The notes under the pieces are model-generated. The model made no database searches. It was given only the letters and a program-made list of their open reading frames with translations, and had not been told where the DNA came from. Position numbers and translations under genes: made by a program. This document shows, one piece after another, positions 50,243-58,599 of a DNA stretch of 64,000 nucleotides. The stretch comes from Paenibacillus vini (GTDB taxonomy: Bacteria; Bacillota; Bacilli; Paenibacillales; Paenibacillaceae): contig NZ_BOSL01000008.1 of assembly GCF_018403325.1 (NCBI RefSeq), positions 62,001 to 126,000 of the forward strand. Direction: 5' to 3'. Position 1 is the first letter of the stretch. Every line of letters begins with the position of its first letter.

Positions 50243-50273
50243 ATGGACAGGGATAACAATAATCCCCGTCCAT
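50243..50273 (-). other. Intergenic hairpin between the two CBM6-bearing GH43 genes
   Basis: ATGGACAGGGAT/ATCCCCGTCCAT (11 of 12 paired, 7-nt loop), no U-tract. Same kind of element as at the other junctions of this cluster. Confidence 0.6.
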
Positions 50274-50287
50274 TTCTTTACCTGTGT

Positions 50288-51870
50288 TTAGTCAGTTATT
50301 TTAGTGGCTACATACGCCAGATCCGTAATGTCGATCTTCTGGTCGCCGTTCAGATCGGCGATCTTCGCTTTCGCCCAATCCGGGCTGGTGGAATCCTTGC
50401 CGTAATGGTAAGCGACAATCGCAAGGTCGCCCACATTGATGATTCCGTCTTTGTTCAGATCCGCGGATACTTCCTTAATGACTGCGGACTTGAAGGTATC
50501 GACCGCACGGAGCAGGTCGGTGACGGCGCTGTCGACTTGAGACTGCGTCGCGCCCGAGTTGTCTTTAACCGCTTTGGCCGCGTTAATTGCAATGCCGAAG
50601 GCATCTTTAGCCGCTTGCGGATATTGACCAGGCAGGGTGCCTACGACTGCGGCGTCATACAAGTTCTGTGCATTCGTAATCGCGGCGTTCAGTGCCGTCT
50701 TGTCAACGCCCACATCGATGCTTCCTACGGAAATGACCTTCCGGTCCGTGGCCGCCTGGATCACGGCTCCCTCGGATGTGCCCAATTCCGCCCGGGTTAC
50801 TGCAATCGCACCGCTCGTGTTCTGAACCCCGGATTTCACCTTGAAGGTCAGATCCAGAACCGGCGTGCTATCTCCCGAGATGCCTCCGATATTGGCGGAG
50901 ATCAGTCTGACTTCACCTAAGGTGTCTTTGTCCTCTGTAATCAGCTCCACATTATACGTTGCGGATGTTGCGCTCATATAGTCGAATACGCCGGCATCAT
51001 AGCTCAGAGTAATGTCCTGAGCATATATGCTTTCTTCCAGGTTGTTCAGGTTCACCCCGACGGTAAAGCTGCTTCCCGGCTTCACGCTGTCCGTTGCCGA
51101 CAGTGTAGCCGCAGGTTCCGTCGGTTCCGGCTCTTCCGTGGACGGCCAGACAGGATCCGCCGTGGAGGTGCTCGTCGTCAAATAAATCCGGTCGATCGTC
51201 AGTCCGTCTTCCCTGCCCCAGAAATTTAATTCATGCTCGCCGGTGTTGAAATTTAATGGACTTCCCCCAGGCACGACGGAGCCGCCGTTACTGAGATTCA
51301 CCCATTTGAATTGTCCGCCGCTGATTCCCTCAATCCCGTTGGAAGTGAATTTATACTGCTGATCCACTCCGACATGGAGAGAATCGGAATTGAAATCCAC
51401 ACTCTTGGCGAGGATCCAAAGCTGATAAGCCCCAGCTTTCGGGATATTGATCTTATATCCAAGCCTGGAGCCTGTTGCGAGGGTCGCTGCATCCGTTCCG
51501 GACATATTGAAGCCGGTATCGGGTCCGAAGAACATCGCCTTCGAGGACTGCCCGTCGACAAGCGACCAAGTGTGGCCTTCGATCGTGCCGTGCACGTAAG
51601 CTTTCTCCGTATTGTCCGCCGCTTTTTCGGCCTCAATGGCTACGAAAGCGGGAGTATCGACAGATACGCTAATTTGAGTTGTTGCAGCTTCACCCAATTC
51701 TCCCCGATAACTGACGACGACCTGGGTCGTTCCGCTGGCTTTTGCGGTGATTTTTCCGTTCGAAACTTCTGCGATATTCGGACTGGGGTTGTTGTAAGTT
51801 GCTTTTTGGGTTACGTCTTCCTTGTGTCCGTCTTGATACTCGGCGATGATTTTAAAAGTAGCCTTTTGGC
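50288..51870 (-). repeat. Shared C-terminal module block, copy B
   Basis: Near-identical by eye to copy A (46906-48500) from the Ig-like domain through the dockerin; scattered silent and few coding differences. Confidence 0.85.
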
Positions 51871-53782
51871 CGGAATCCAGAGCAAATGAAGGATTGTCGA
51901 CAGATATCTGTTTGACCGACAGTTCACTGTTCAGGTCTTTAACGAGTATATTTATCGAATCCGTCTTTCCGCCGAAGCTGATATCAACCGTTGTTGACCC
52001 ATACCCCACTCCGGTGATTACTCCGTTCTTAATGTCGACAATACCGCTTTGGGCAGGTGTTGCGTTTGCCTGGGCAGTAACATCTTCACTTGTTCCATCG
52101 CTATAAACGGCTACAACCTCCAGTTTTGCCGTGTTGGTTCCGGAAACCAGATCGATTTTGTTTTTATCGACGGATGCATTGATGGCTACAAGATCGCGAA
52201 CCGCATTCTTCTTTCCGAACTGCCAATAATCTACCTTGAAGAGGTTACCTGTAGATGCGCCTTTGTAAACCATGTATAAATCGTGAACTCCCGTTGCGCC
52301 GGAAATACTGGCTGTCTTCGTTTTCCAGGCGGTTTCGCCGCCCGTACTGGAAATCGACAGAACTCCTATCAGCGGACCATCCGCACGATCGATATGCAGT
52401 TCGATCGTCCCGCCGCTGGAATCGCTAGCCACATTTGCCGTAAATGTTCCTGCACCCTCCGTGCCAAAATCAACCTTGGAAACGGCCGCCCAGTCCCCAT
52501 TGTTGATGCTGCTTACAGCCAGATTAATGCTGTTCACCATTCCTCCCGGCTGGGTCGTAGTTTCGGTGGATATTCCCCCGTTCCAACCGATCGTTTCTGC
52601 CTCAACTCTTTTATAAGGATCCAAATTTTTCAGTTGAGGAACCCCGGCGTAATCGCCCGTGATTGTTTCGATCACTCCGTTTGCATCAAAACTGACCTTA
52701 TTAATATGTGCATTACGATACCCATGCGGCTGGCCGCCCAATTCCGGTACCAGACCGCTCTCCGCCATGGCCTTAGCCACGGTCTGGGCATGATAAGTCA
52801 TGTACCATTGGCCGTTAAATTCAAACATGGCATGGTGATTGTTGCCTCCGACTCCGAAGAAAACAGCAGGATTCGGCAATATAGTTTTCACGTAGGTGAA
52901 TGGACCGAGCGGATGATCACTCACCATGTATGCGATCGTTCCGGTTGGAATATCCGGCGGATGTTGACCGGAAAAGTTTGTGCTGTAGGAGTAGTAGTAT
53001 TTTCCGTTGTACTTGTTAATTCCCGAATCTTCAAACAGCCATGGCGGATTAATCGGTTTAGCCTTCCCGCCGCTGGCTGCCAAATCCAGGCTGATCATGT
53101 CATCGCCTAGCTTTGCAACCCGCGCGGTTCCCGGGTCTTCATCCTTCCCGGCCGGAATTCCCCCGCCAAAATAAATGTATCCGCTTCCATCATCATCCAT
53201 AAGCACGGCAGGGTCGAACAACCATGTAACGTTTTCTACGCCTGGAGTGCTTCTGCTGATCAGAGCTTTACCGATCGGATCCGTAAACGGTCCAATCGGA
53301 CTGTCCGCGGTAAGAACACCGATCCCGTTTGCGCTATCCGCAAAGTACAGGAAAAACTTCTCTTTCCCGTTTATCGTTTTATGAGCGGCGGCAGGAGCCC
53401 ATGAATTGTTTGCCCATTTGGCCGCCCCTTGCTGGCCCGCTACAGGAATTTCTCCGTGGTCTGTCCAGTTCACCATATCATCAGATGAAACCACCGTAAT
53501 CTTGTTAATACGACTATATCCGTTATCCTTAATCGTTCCGTTCGCATTGTATTCAAAAATATCATTGGTCATGTAAATATAAACTCTGCCGTCATAAACC
53601 ATGGCATAGGGATCAGCCCCAAACTTGTGCGAAAATAGCGGATTAGCGTTGCCAGGAGTCTTGGCAAAAGCCGGGGTAAGCGGAGTTCCTTCCGCCGCCT
53701 GAACCTTTGGATTTATCGGGCTTGACGCGATGGCAAGCGTTAGAACCATAATCATGGACAGCAGTTTACTCCATACTCGCAT
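50288..53782 (-). CDS. Secreted GH43 xylosidase/arabinofuranosidase-family enzyme with CBM6, cohesin and dockerin
   Basis: A 1164-residue precursor. Signal peptide (1-29, cut near VQAAEG); GH43 propeller (about 40-385) with FGADPYAMVYDGRVYIYMT (base), WLFDPAVLMDDDGSGYIYFGG (Asp) and PWLFEDSGINKYNGKYY (acid Glu); CBM6-like module (about 390-522, KRVEAETIGWNGG); Ig-like domains (about 525-712); GH115-C-like sandwich (about 714-880); cohesin (about 890-1020); FIVAR-like spacer; type I dockerin (about 1101-1164). The catalytic domain differs clearly from the neighbouring GH43 and is closer to Bacillus XynD-type enzymes, which remove arabinose from arabinoxylan. Its C-terminal 520 residues are almost the same as the downstream gene's. 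Confidence 0.9.
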   Translation of the reverse strand: MRVWSKLLSMIMVLTLAIASSPINPKVQAAEGTPLTPAFAKTPGNANPLFSHKFGADPYAMVYDGRVYIYMTNDIFEYNANGTIKDNGYSRINKITVVSSDDMVNWTDHGEIPVAGQQGAAKWANNSWAPAAAHKTINGKEKFFLYFADSANGIGVLTADSPIGPFTDPIGKALISRSTPGVENVTWLFDPAVLMDDDGSGYIYFGGGIPAGKDEDPGTARVAKLGDDMISLDLAASGGKAKPINPPWLFEDSGINKYNGKYYYSYSTNFSGQHPPDIPTGTIAYMVSDHPLGPFTYVKTILPNPAVFFGVGGNNHHAMFEFNGQWYMTYHAQTVAKAMAESGLVPELGGQPHGYRNAHINKVSFDANGVIETITGDYAGVPQLKNLDPYKRVEAETIGWNGGISTETTTQPGGMVNSINLAVSSINNGDWAAVSKVDFGTEGAGTFTANVASDSSGGTIELHIDRADGPLIGVLSISSTGGETAWKTKTASISGATGVHDLYMVYKGASTGNLFKVDYWQFGKKNAVRDLVAINASVDKNKIDLVSGTNTAKLEVVAVYSDGTSEDVTAQANATPAQSGIVDIKNGVITGVGYGSTTVDISFGGKTDSINILVKDLNSELSVKQISVDNPSFALDSGQKATFKIIAEYQDGHKEDVTQKATYNNPSPNIAEVSNGKITAKASGTTQVVVSYRGELGEAATTQISVSVDTPAFVAIEAEKAADNTEKAYVHGTIEGHTWSLVDGQSSKAMFFGPDTGFNMSGTDAATLATGSRLGYKINIPKAGAYQLWILAKSVDFNSDSLHVGVDQQYKFTSNGIEGISGGQFKWVNLSNGGSVVPGGSPLNFNTGEHELNFWGREDGLTIDRIYLTTSTSTADPVWPSTEEPEPTEPAATLSATDSVKPGSSFTVGVNLNNLEESIYAQDITLSYDAGVFDYMSATSATYNVELITEDKDTLGEVRLISANIGGISGDSTPVLDLTFKVKSGVQNTSGAIAVTRAELGTSEGAVIQAATDRKVISVGSIDVGVDKTALNAAITNAQNLYDAAVVGTLPGQYPQAAKDAFGIAINAAKAVKDNSGATQSQVDSAVTDLLRAVDTFKSAVIKEVSADLNKDGIINVGDLAIVAYHYGKDSTSPDWAKAKIADLNGDQKIDITDLAYVATKITD

Positions 53783-53884
53783 TTTATTAATTCCACCCTT
53801 TCATAAATAGGTTAAAAGACGCTTAACTTTTATGTAGGAGCTTCATGCTGCTTAGCTTGAACGTTGACACCTCATTTCCCGGCA

Positions 53885-53916
53885 GTTCAGTAGTCTGAAC
53901 AACCTCATGAAAGGTT
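53885..53916 (-). other. Paired intergenic hairpins downstream of the SLH-cohesin gene
   Basis: GTTCAG-tagt-CTGAAC and AACCT-n6-AGGTT, adjacent, between the SLH-cohesin stop (53923) and the next GH43 gene. No U-tract. Confidence 0.5.
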
Positions 53917-53922
53917 TGACGT

Positions 53923-54915
53923 TTAGATGTTCAATAACCGGTAAATAATGACGGCGGCCTCCGCCCGGATCGCTGTATCTTTAGGCATAATCATTCCGTT
54001 ATAGCCCTCAATGATCCCTTTCTTGACCAATTGCGCTAAGGCATTTACCGCGTAAGCGGATACATCTCCGGAGTCACTGAAACTGCTCAAATCCGAGTCA
54101 TTCTCATCGAGCATTCTTCCCGCAATTTTCATAGCGCGTTCGGCCGTCACCATCATATCTTGCCGGGAAATACTTTTCTTCGGCTCAAATTTGTCGTCGC
54201 CTGTCCCCAGAGCAATTCCGAGTTTTTTGGCGATCCCAACTTCCTTGTAATAATAGTCGTTCTGTTTGACATCTTTAAAGTTACCTGCGACTTCGGCATC
54301 CAACTCCAACGCCCTGACCAGCAAGCTAACGAAGTCCGCTCTGGTAATCTTCGCTCCCGGGCTAAAAGTGGTTGATGAAGATCCCTTGATGATTCCCGAT
54401 GTGGCTAGAGCCTCGATCTCCATCCTTGCCCATTCATAGCCAGCAAGATCGTCGAAAGTCGTCTTGTTTTGGTAAACGGTTTCTTTCAATGCCGGGTCCA
54501 ATGCCTTTACGGATACCAGTTTAATGCCGGCATCTCCCTTGGTTTTCCCTTTAAATTGAATAGAAGCTAAGGCTGTATTCCCTTGCTCGCCTGCCTTTTT
54601 TCCGATTTTCGTGAACGCGATCGTCACGGTTCCGTCTTCGGCCTTCGGAGTGATGAAGTAACCATCTAACTTCGACTCGGCTTTATCCAACTCAACGATT
54701 TTAGGGTCGAACTTGATGGAAGCTTCATAAGCATAGAGTCCATTCAGGTTATCTCCATTCAATGTTACCGTCAGAGTTTTGTCAGGAAGAGCTTGATCTG
54801 AGCTTTTCGTTAGTGAAAACCCAGTCTCCGCTTTTGTATATCCCTTAACGGGCATGAAAGCCGTTGTTATAACTGCAATAAAACAAATCAAGATGGTTAG
54901 TTTTCTTTTTCTCAT
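53923..54915 (-). CDS. Cohesin-SLH cell-surface anchoring protein
   Basis: A 330-residue precursor: signal peptide (about 1-28, cut near GYTKAET), one cohesin-type beta-sandwich (about 30-150: LTVTLNGDNLNGLYAYEASIKFDPKIVEL, TVTIAFTKIG, ALASIQFKGKT), then three SLH repeats (about 158-330: WARMEIEALATSGIIKG, ITRADFVSLLVRALEL, YYYKEVGIAKKLGIALG, SISRQDMMVTAERAM, YAVNALAQLVKKGIIEG, IRAEAAVIIYRLLNI). SLH repeats hold proteins to pyruvylated cell-wall polysaccharide. The layout equals the small anchoring scaffoldins of cellulosome producers (one cohesin plus SLH). Lying between dockerin-bearing enzymes, it is the natural surface dock for them. Its cohesin is only distantly similar to those on the enzymes, so its specificity is untested. 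Confidence 0.88.
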   Translation of the reverse strand: MRKRKLTILICFIAVITTAFMPVKGYTKAETGFSLTKSSDQALPDKTLTVTLNGDNLNGLYAYEASIKFDPKIVELDKAESKLDGYFITPKAEDGTVTIAFTKIGKKAGEQGNTALASIQFKGKTKGDAGIKLVSVKALDPALKETVYQNKTTFDDLAGYEWARMEIEALATSGIIKGSSSTTFSPGAKITRADFVSLLVRALELDAEVAGNFKDVKQNDYYYKEVGIAKKLGIALGTGDDKFEPKKSISRQDMMVTAERAMKIAGRMLDENDSDLSSFSDSGDVSAYAVNALAQLVKKGIIEGYNGMIMPKDTAIRAEAAVIIYRLLNI

Positions 54916-54930
54916 AGGGCTCTCCTTATT

Positions 54931-54979
54931 TCAGCACGCCCCGTCCCTTCGCCACTCTTTGCGGAACAGGGCGTACTGA
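54931..54979 (-). other. Intergenic hairpin upstream of the SLH-cohesin gene
   Basis: A 17-bp stem with three G-U pairs on the minus-strand RNA (arms 54931-54947 and 54963-54979), between the GH43 stop at 55003 and the SLH-cohesin ribosome site. No U-tract. Confidence 0.65.
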
Positions 54980-55002
54980 GAGAAAATTTTATAATGAATT
55001 AA

Positions 55003-56350
55003 CTAATTCAGGATTTTGGTAGCTACGAACGCGAGGTCCGTAATGTCGATCTTCTGATCCCCGTTCAGATCGGCAATCTTCGCTTTCGTCCAATCCGGGC
55101 TGTTGGAATTCTTGCCGTAATGGTAAGCGACGATCGCAAGGTCACCCACATTGATGATTCCGTCTTTGTTCAGGTCCGCGGATACTTCCTTAATGACTGC
55201 GGACTTGAAGGTATCGACCGCACGGAGCAGATCGGTGACGGCGCCGTCAACCTGCGACTGGGTCGCACTCGAGTTGTCTTTAACCGCTTTGGCCGCGTTA
55301 ATCGCAATGCCGAAGGCATCTTTAGCCGCTTGCGGATATTGACCAGGCAGTGTGCCGACGACTGAGGCGTCATACAAGTTCTGTGCATTCGTAATCGCAG
55401 TGTTCAGTGCCGTCTTGTCTACGCCCACATCAATGCTTCCTACGGAAATGACCTTCCGGTCCGTGGCCGCCTGGATCACGGCTCCTTCCGACGTTCCAAG
55501 CTCCGCCCGGGTCACGGCAATCGCTCCGCTCGTGTTCTGAACCCCGGATTTCACCTTGAAGGTCAGATCCAGAACCGGCGTGCTCGCTCCCGTGATGCCT
55601 CCGATATTGGCGGAGATCAATCGGACTTCACCCAAGGTGTCTTTCTCCTCTGTCATCAGCTCCACATTGTACGTTGCGGATGTTGCACTCATATAGTCAA
55701 ATACGCCGGCATCATAAGTCAACGTGATGACTTGAGCATATATGCTTTCTTCCAGGTTGTTCAGGTTCACCCCGACGGTAAAGCTGCTTCCGGGCTTCAC
55801 ACTGTCCGTTGCCGACAGGACAACTGCAGGTTCCGTCGGTTCTGGCTCTTCCGTGGACGGCCAGACAGGATCCGCCGTGGAGGTGCTTGTTGTCAAATAA
55901 ATCCGGTCAATCGCCAATCCGTCCTCCCTGCCCCAGAAATTTAATTCATGCTCGCCGGCCGTTAAATTCAATGGCGCTCCCCCAGGCACGACAGAACCGC
56001 CGTTACTGAGATTCACCCATTTGAATTGTCCGCCGCTGATTCCCTCAATCCCGTTGGAAGTGAATTTATACTGCTGATCCACTCCGACATGGAGAGAATC
56101 GGAATTGAAATCCACACTCTTGGCGAGGATCCAAAGCTGGTAAGCTCCTGCTTCCGGAATGTTGATCTTATATCCAAGCCTGGAGCCTGAGGCGAGGGTC
56201 GCAGCATCCGTTCCGGACATATTGAAGCCGGTATCGGGTCCAAACCACATCGCTTCTGTGGATTGTCCGTCGACAAGCGACCAGGTATGGCCGTCGATCG
56301 TACCGTGCACGTAAGCTTCCTCCGAGTTGTCCGCCGCTTTTTCGGCCTCA
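55003..56350 (-). repeat. Shared C-terminal module block, copy C
   Basis: GH115-C-like sandwich, cohesin, FIVAR-like spacer and dockerin, closely matching copies A and B but with more differences in the sandwich and dockerin linker, and without the Ig-like domain. Confidence 0.85.
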
Positions 56351-58251
56351 ATCGCTACGAAGACCGGCGAACTGAAACGAAGAGTATAGACAGCTGCTTC
56401 AACTCCGTCCCTTAAGACTTTCACCCTCGCTTCTCCGGGGATTGTCGTAGCTTGGGTGATGTTCACCGTAGCCTTGGGATCGTTTGCCGCCGCGGAAACT
56501 TGAGGCGGAGAGGATCCTTCCGGAACATCTATATCATAGGAATATATATTTGGACTGAAGCCCTTCAAAGGAACGCCGTCCAGACGAAGTTCTTTTAAAT
56601 TCGCATCATCATTAGGACCTTCCAACTTGTCGCCGATTAAAAAATAGTCAAAGTCAACATAACCGCCTGCGGTTTTTGTTGCATAATTGAATAAAGCGAA
56701 TCGGTAGCCCATAAAATGCGGCAAGGTATATGACATTTGCAGTGTGTTCCCGATCGCCGCCCAGCGGTCTCCATCCAGACTGTAATAGAAGGACGCTTTG
56801 TCCGTCCGGTTCTTATAATCGAGCTCAGTCCGTAAATAGACGATGTCCTGATTGATCGGAATAATAGCCGCTTCTACAGCCGACCCGGAGCTTCCATTTA
56901 CCATCACAATCGATTTTTCAGAACCTGACATTTTAACGCCGACATAACCGTAGTTTTTCTGGAATGCGGAAATTCCGGCCACGTCGCCGTCTTTCATATG
57001 GCTGACATCAATAGCGACGGTCCCTGAACTTTCCGGACCGAACGTTCTTTGAGTAAGCGTATTTCTGGCATCCAGGATGCCGGTGCTTGTTCTCCCCGTC
57101 GTTAATCTTAAATAGCCGGGACGGTCAGTCAGTGACCAATATCTGTTGTCGGGATTATGGTTCCATTGCCAAACGTAATCAAGGTTGGAGCCGTTATAGT
57201 CATTTTCTCCACCGGCTACCTCGGTATGATAGGCACCAACTCTCTCTGTACTCTGATCAAAGTTGTCGGAGGACACCCAGGATTTCGAAAGCTCTGCAGG
57301 AATCCCCGTATCATTAACATCACTGAAAACAGGCCAGTCATCCTCGCTCCAAGTCATGGGAACAATGTAAGGAATACGTCCTACCGAGCCATAATCCTGG
57401 AACAGCATTCCGTACCATTGCCCGTCAACCGCTTGAACTATGCCGCCTTGGGCCACGCCGGCTCCACTTGTGTTACTCCCGGATTTTAACGCAATTTTGC
57501 CTTCATAGGGACCGTCGATCTGATCCGCCTTGTGGACCAGTTGAGTCCGAATTCCCCCGGTCGGCCATGAAATATTAAAGATATAATACTTGCCGTTCAC
57601 TTTATAAATGTGCGACCCTTCGGCACCTAAACCGCCCGAACCTCCGGGAGCGCTTGCATTTTGAATAATGACTTTGTTCATTCCTCCCGGTTTGACCGCC
57701 GTGGCATCCGAAGTAAGCTCGATAACCCGAATGGTTCCATTGCCGTAAACGAGATATACACGTCCGTCGTCGTCAAACAACAGGGACATATCATGATAGA
57801 CCCCGCCGGCCAGCTCATACTTTTCCCAAGGGCCTTTTTCAATGTTGGTGGTTTGGAAGATATACGTCTTGCCGATATCATTGGAAGCAAATACGACATA
57901 AAACATGCCGTTATGATATCTGATATTACTGGCCCATGAGCCTTGCCCATATATGTTTTGCCCATTGGTAAGCGTCTGTTTGTCATTTGCTGCCAGGATG
58001 TCATATACATAATTGACGATTTCCCAGTTTACGAGATCCTTGGATTTCATAACGGGAACACCCGGATTCATATGCATCGTTGTACTGGTCATGTAATAGG
58101 TATCTTCAACCCTGATTACACTAACATCCGGAACATCCGCCCAAATAATCGGGTTCTTGGCGGTTTCACCCGCAGCATAGATAGATTTACCTGGTAGAAA
58201 GCTTATGAAGAAAGAACAAACCAAAACGAGTACCAAACACTTTTTATACAT
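55003..58251 (-). CDS. Secreted GH43 enzyme with concanavalin-like domain, cohesin and dockerin
   Basis: A 1082-residue precursor. Signal peptide (1-26); GH43 catalytic propeller (about 30-325) with IIWADVPDVSVIRVEDTYY (base), VYHDMSLLFDDDGRVYLVYG (Asp) and GLGAEGSHIYKVNGKYYIF (acid Glu); beta-xylosidase-type concanavalin-like domain (about 330-540, FGPESSGTVAIDVSHMKDG); cadherin-like sandwich (about 545-635); GH115-C-like sandwich (about 637-800); cohesin (about 810-940, one substitution AQVITLTYDAG where others have AQD); FIVAR-like spacer; type I dockerin (about 1019-1082). The GH43 plus ConA pairing is typical of exo-acting xylosidases and arabinofuranosidases. It is the first gene of the cluster and has a cre-like site 70 nt upstream. 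Confidence 0.9.
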   Translation of the reverse strand: MYKKCLVLVLVCSFFISFLPGKSIYAAGETAKNPIIWADVPDVSVIRVEDTYYMTSTTMHMNPGVPVMKSKDLVNWEIVNYVYDILAANDKQTLTNGQNIYGQGSWASNIRYHNGMFYVVFASNDIGKTYIFQTTNIEKGPWEKYELAGGVYHDMSLLFDDDGRVYLVYGNGTIRVIELTSDATAVKPGGMNKVIIQNASAPGGSGGLGAEGSHIYKVNGKYYIFNISWPTGGIRTQLVHKADQIDGPYEGKIALKSGSNTSGAGVAQGGIVQAVDGQWYGMLFQDYGSVGRIPYIVPMTWSEDDWPVFSDVNDTGIPAELSKSWVSSDNFDQSTERVGAYHTEVAGGENDYNGSNLDYVWQWNHNPDNRYWSLTDRPGYLRLTTGRTSTGILDARNTLTQRTFGPESSGTVAIDVSHMKDGDVAGISAFQKNYGYVGVKMSGSEKSIVMVNGSSGSAVEAAIIPINQDIVYLRTELDYKNRTDKASFYYSLDGDRWAAIGNTLQMSYTLPHFMGYRFALFNYATKTAGGYVDFDYFLIGDKLEGPNDDANLKELRLDGVPLKGFSPNIYSYDIDVPEGSSPPQVSAAANDPKATVNITQATTIPGEARVKVLRDGVEAAVYTLRFSSPVFVAIEAEKAADNSEEAYVHGTIDGHTWSLVDGQSTEAMWFGPDTGFNMSGTDAATLASGSRLGYKINIPEAGAYQLWILAKSVDFNSDSLHVGVDQQYKFTSNGIEGISGGQFKWVNLSNGGSVVPGGAPLNLTAGEHELNFWGREDGLAIDRIYLTTSTSTADPVWPSTEEPEPTEPAVVLSATDSVKPGSSFTVGVNLNNLEESIYAQVITLTYDAGVFDYMSATSATYNVELMTEEKDTLGEVRLISANIGGITGASTPVLDLTFKVKSGVQNTSGAIAVTRAELGTSEGAVIQAATDRKVISVGSIDVGVDKTALNTAITNAQNLYDASVVGTLPGQYPQAAKDAFGIAINAAKAVKDNSSATQSQVDGAVTDLLRAVDTFKSAVIKEVSADLNKDGIINVGDLAIVAYHYGKNSNSPDWTKAKIADLNGDQKIDITDLAFVATKILN

Positions 58252-58321
58252 CGTATTTAATTCCTCCCATTCAGGCTTTGACCAATTACGACATAATTCC
58301 TATTTTTACTATAGTTACAAA

Positions 58322-58335
58322 TGATAGCGCTTTAA
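58322..58335. promoter_or_regulatory. Putative cre box upstream of the cohesin-dockerin cluster
   Basis: TGATAGCGCTTTAA departs at two positions from the strong cre form TGAAAGCGCTTTCA. It lies about 70 nt upstream of the first GH43 gene, near a TATAGT -10-like element. The 348-bp gap 58252-58599 otherwise holds only the GH3 terminator. Confidence 0.5.
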
Positions 58336-58520
58336 TTTTTGCGCGTAATAAATTTTCAAATGATATAAATTCCCCCCTCTTCGCCCGTAATATCCCTTCT
58401 GCTAACCTGTTCTCCTGAATTTCTGCACTCATTATAACTGCGTCTTTTCATAATCACGATGTAATTTCTTATGAAGAAAGTAGACTTTTTGGTGTTCAAG
58501 TTTACTTCTGAATTAAAAAT

Positions 58521-58554
58521 AGGCCCCTGATCCTGGAAAGGAATCGAGAGGCCT
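58521..58554 (-). terminator. Terminator after the GH3-SLH gene
   Basis: An imperfect stem with AGGCC/GGCCT ends and a GATCC/GGAATC-type inner pairing, followed by TATTTTTAATT on the minus strand. Confidence 0.65.
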
Positions 58555-58599
58555 GCTTATTAATAGATACATATGACTATCATCTTCTACCCGGAATAT

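Noticed and set aside
42319-56350. Repeated DNA blocks considered as insertion sequences or other mobile elements
   Set aside because: No terminal inverted repeats, transposase or target duplications; the repeats coincide exactly with in-frame protein modules.
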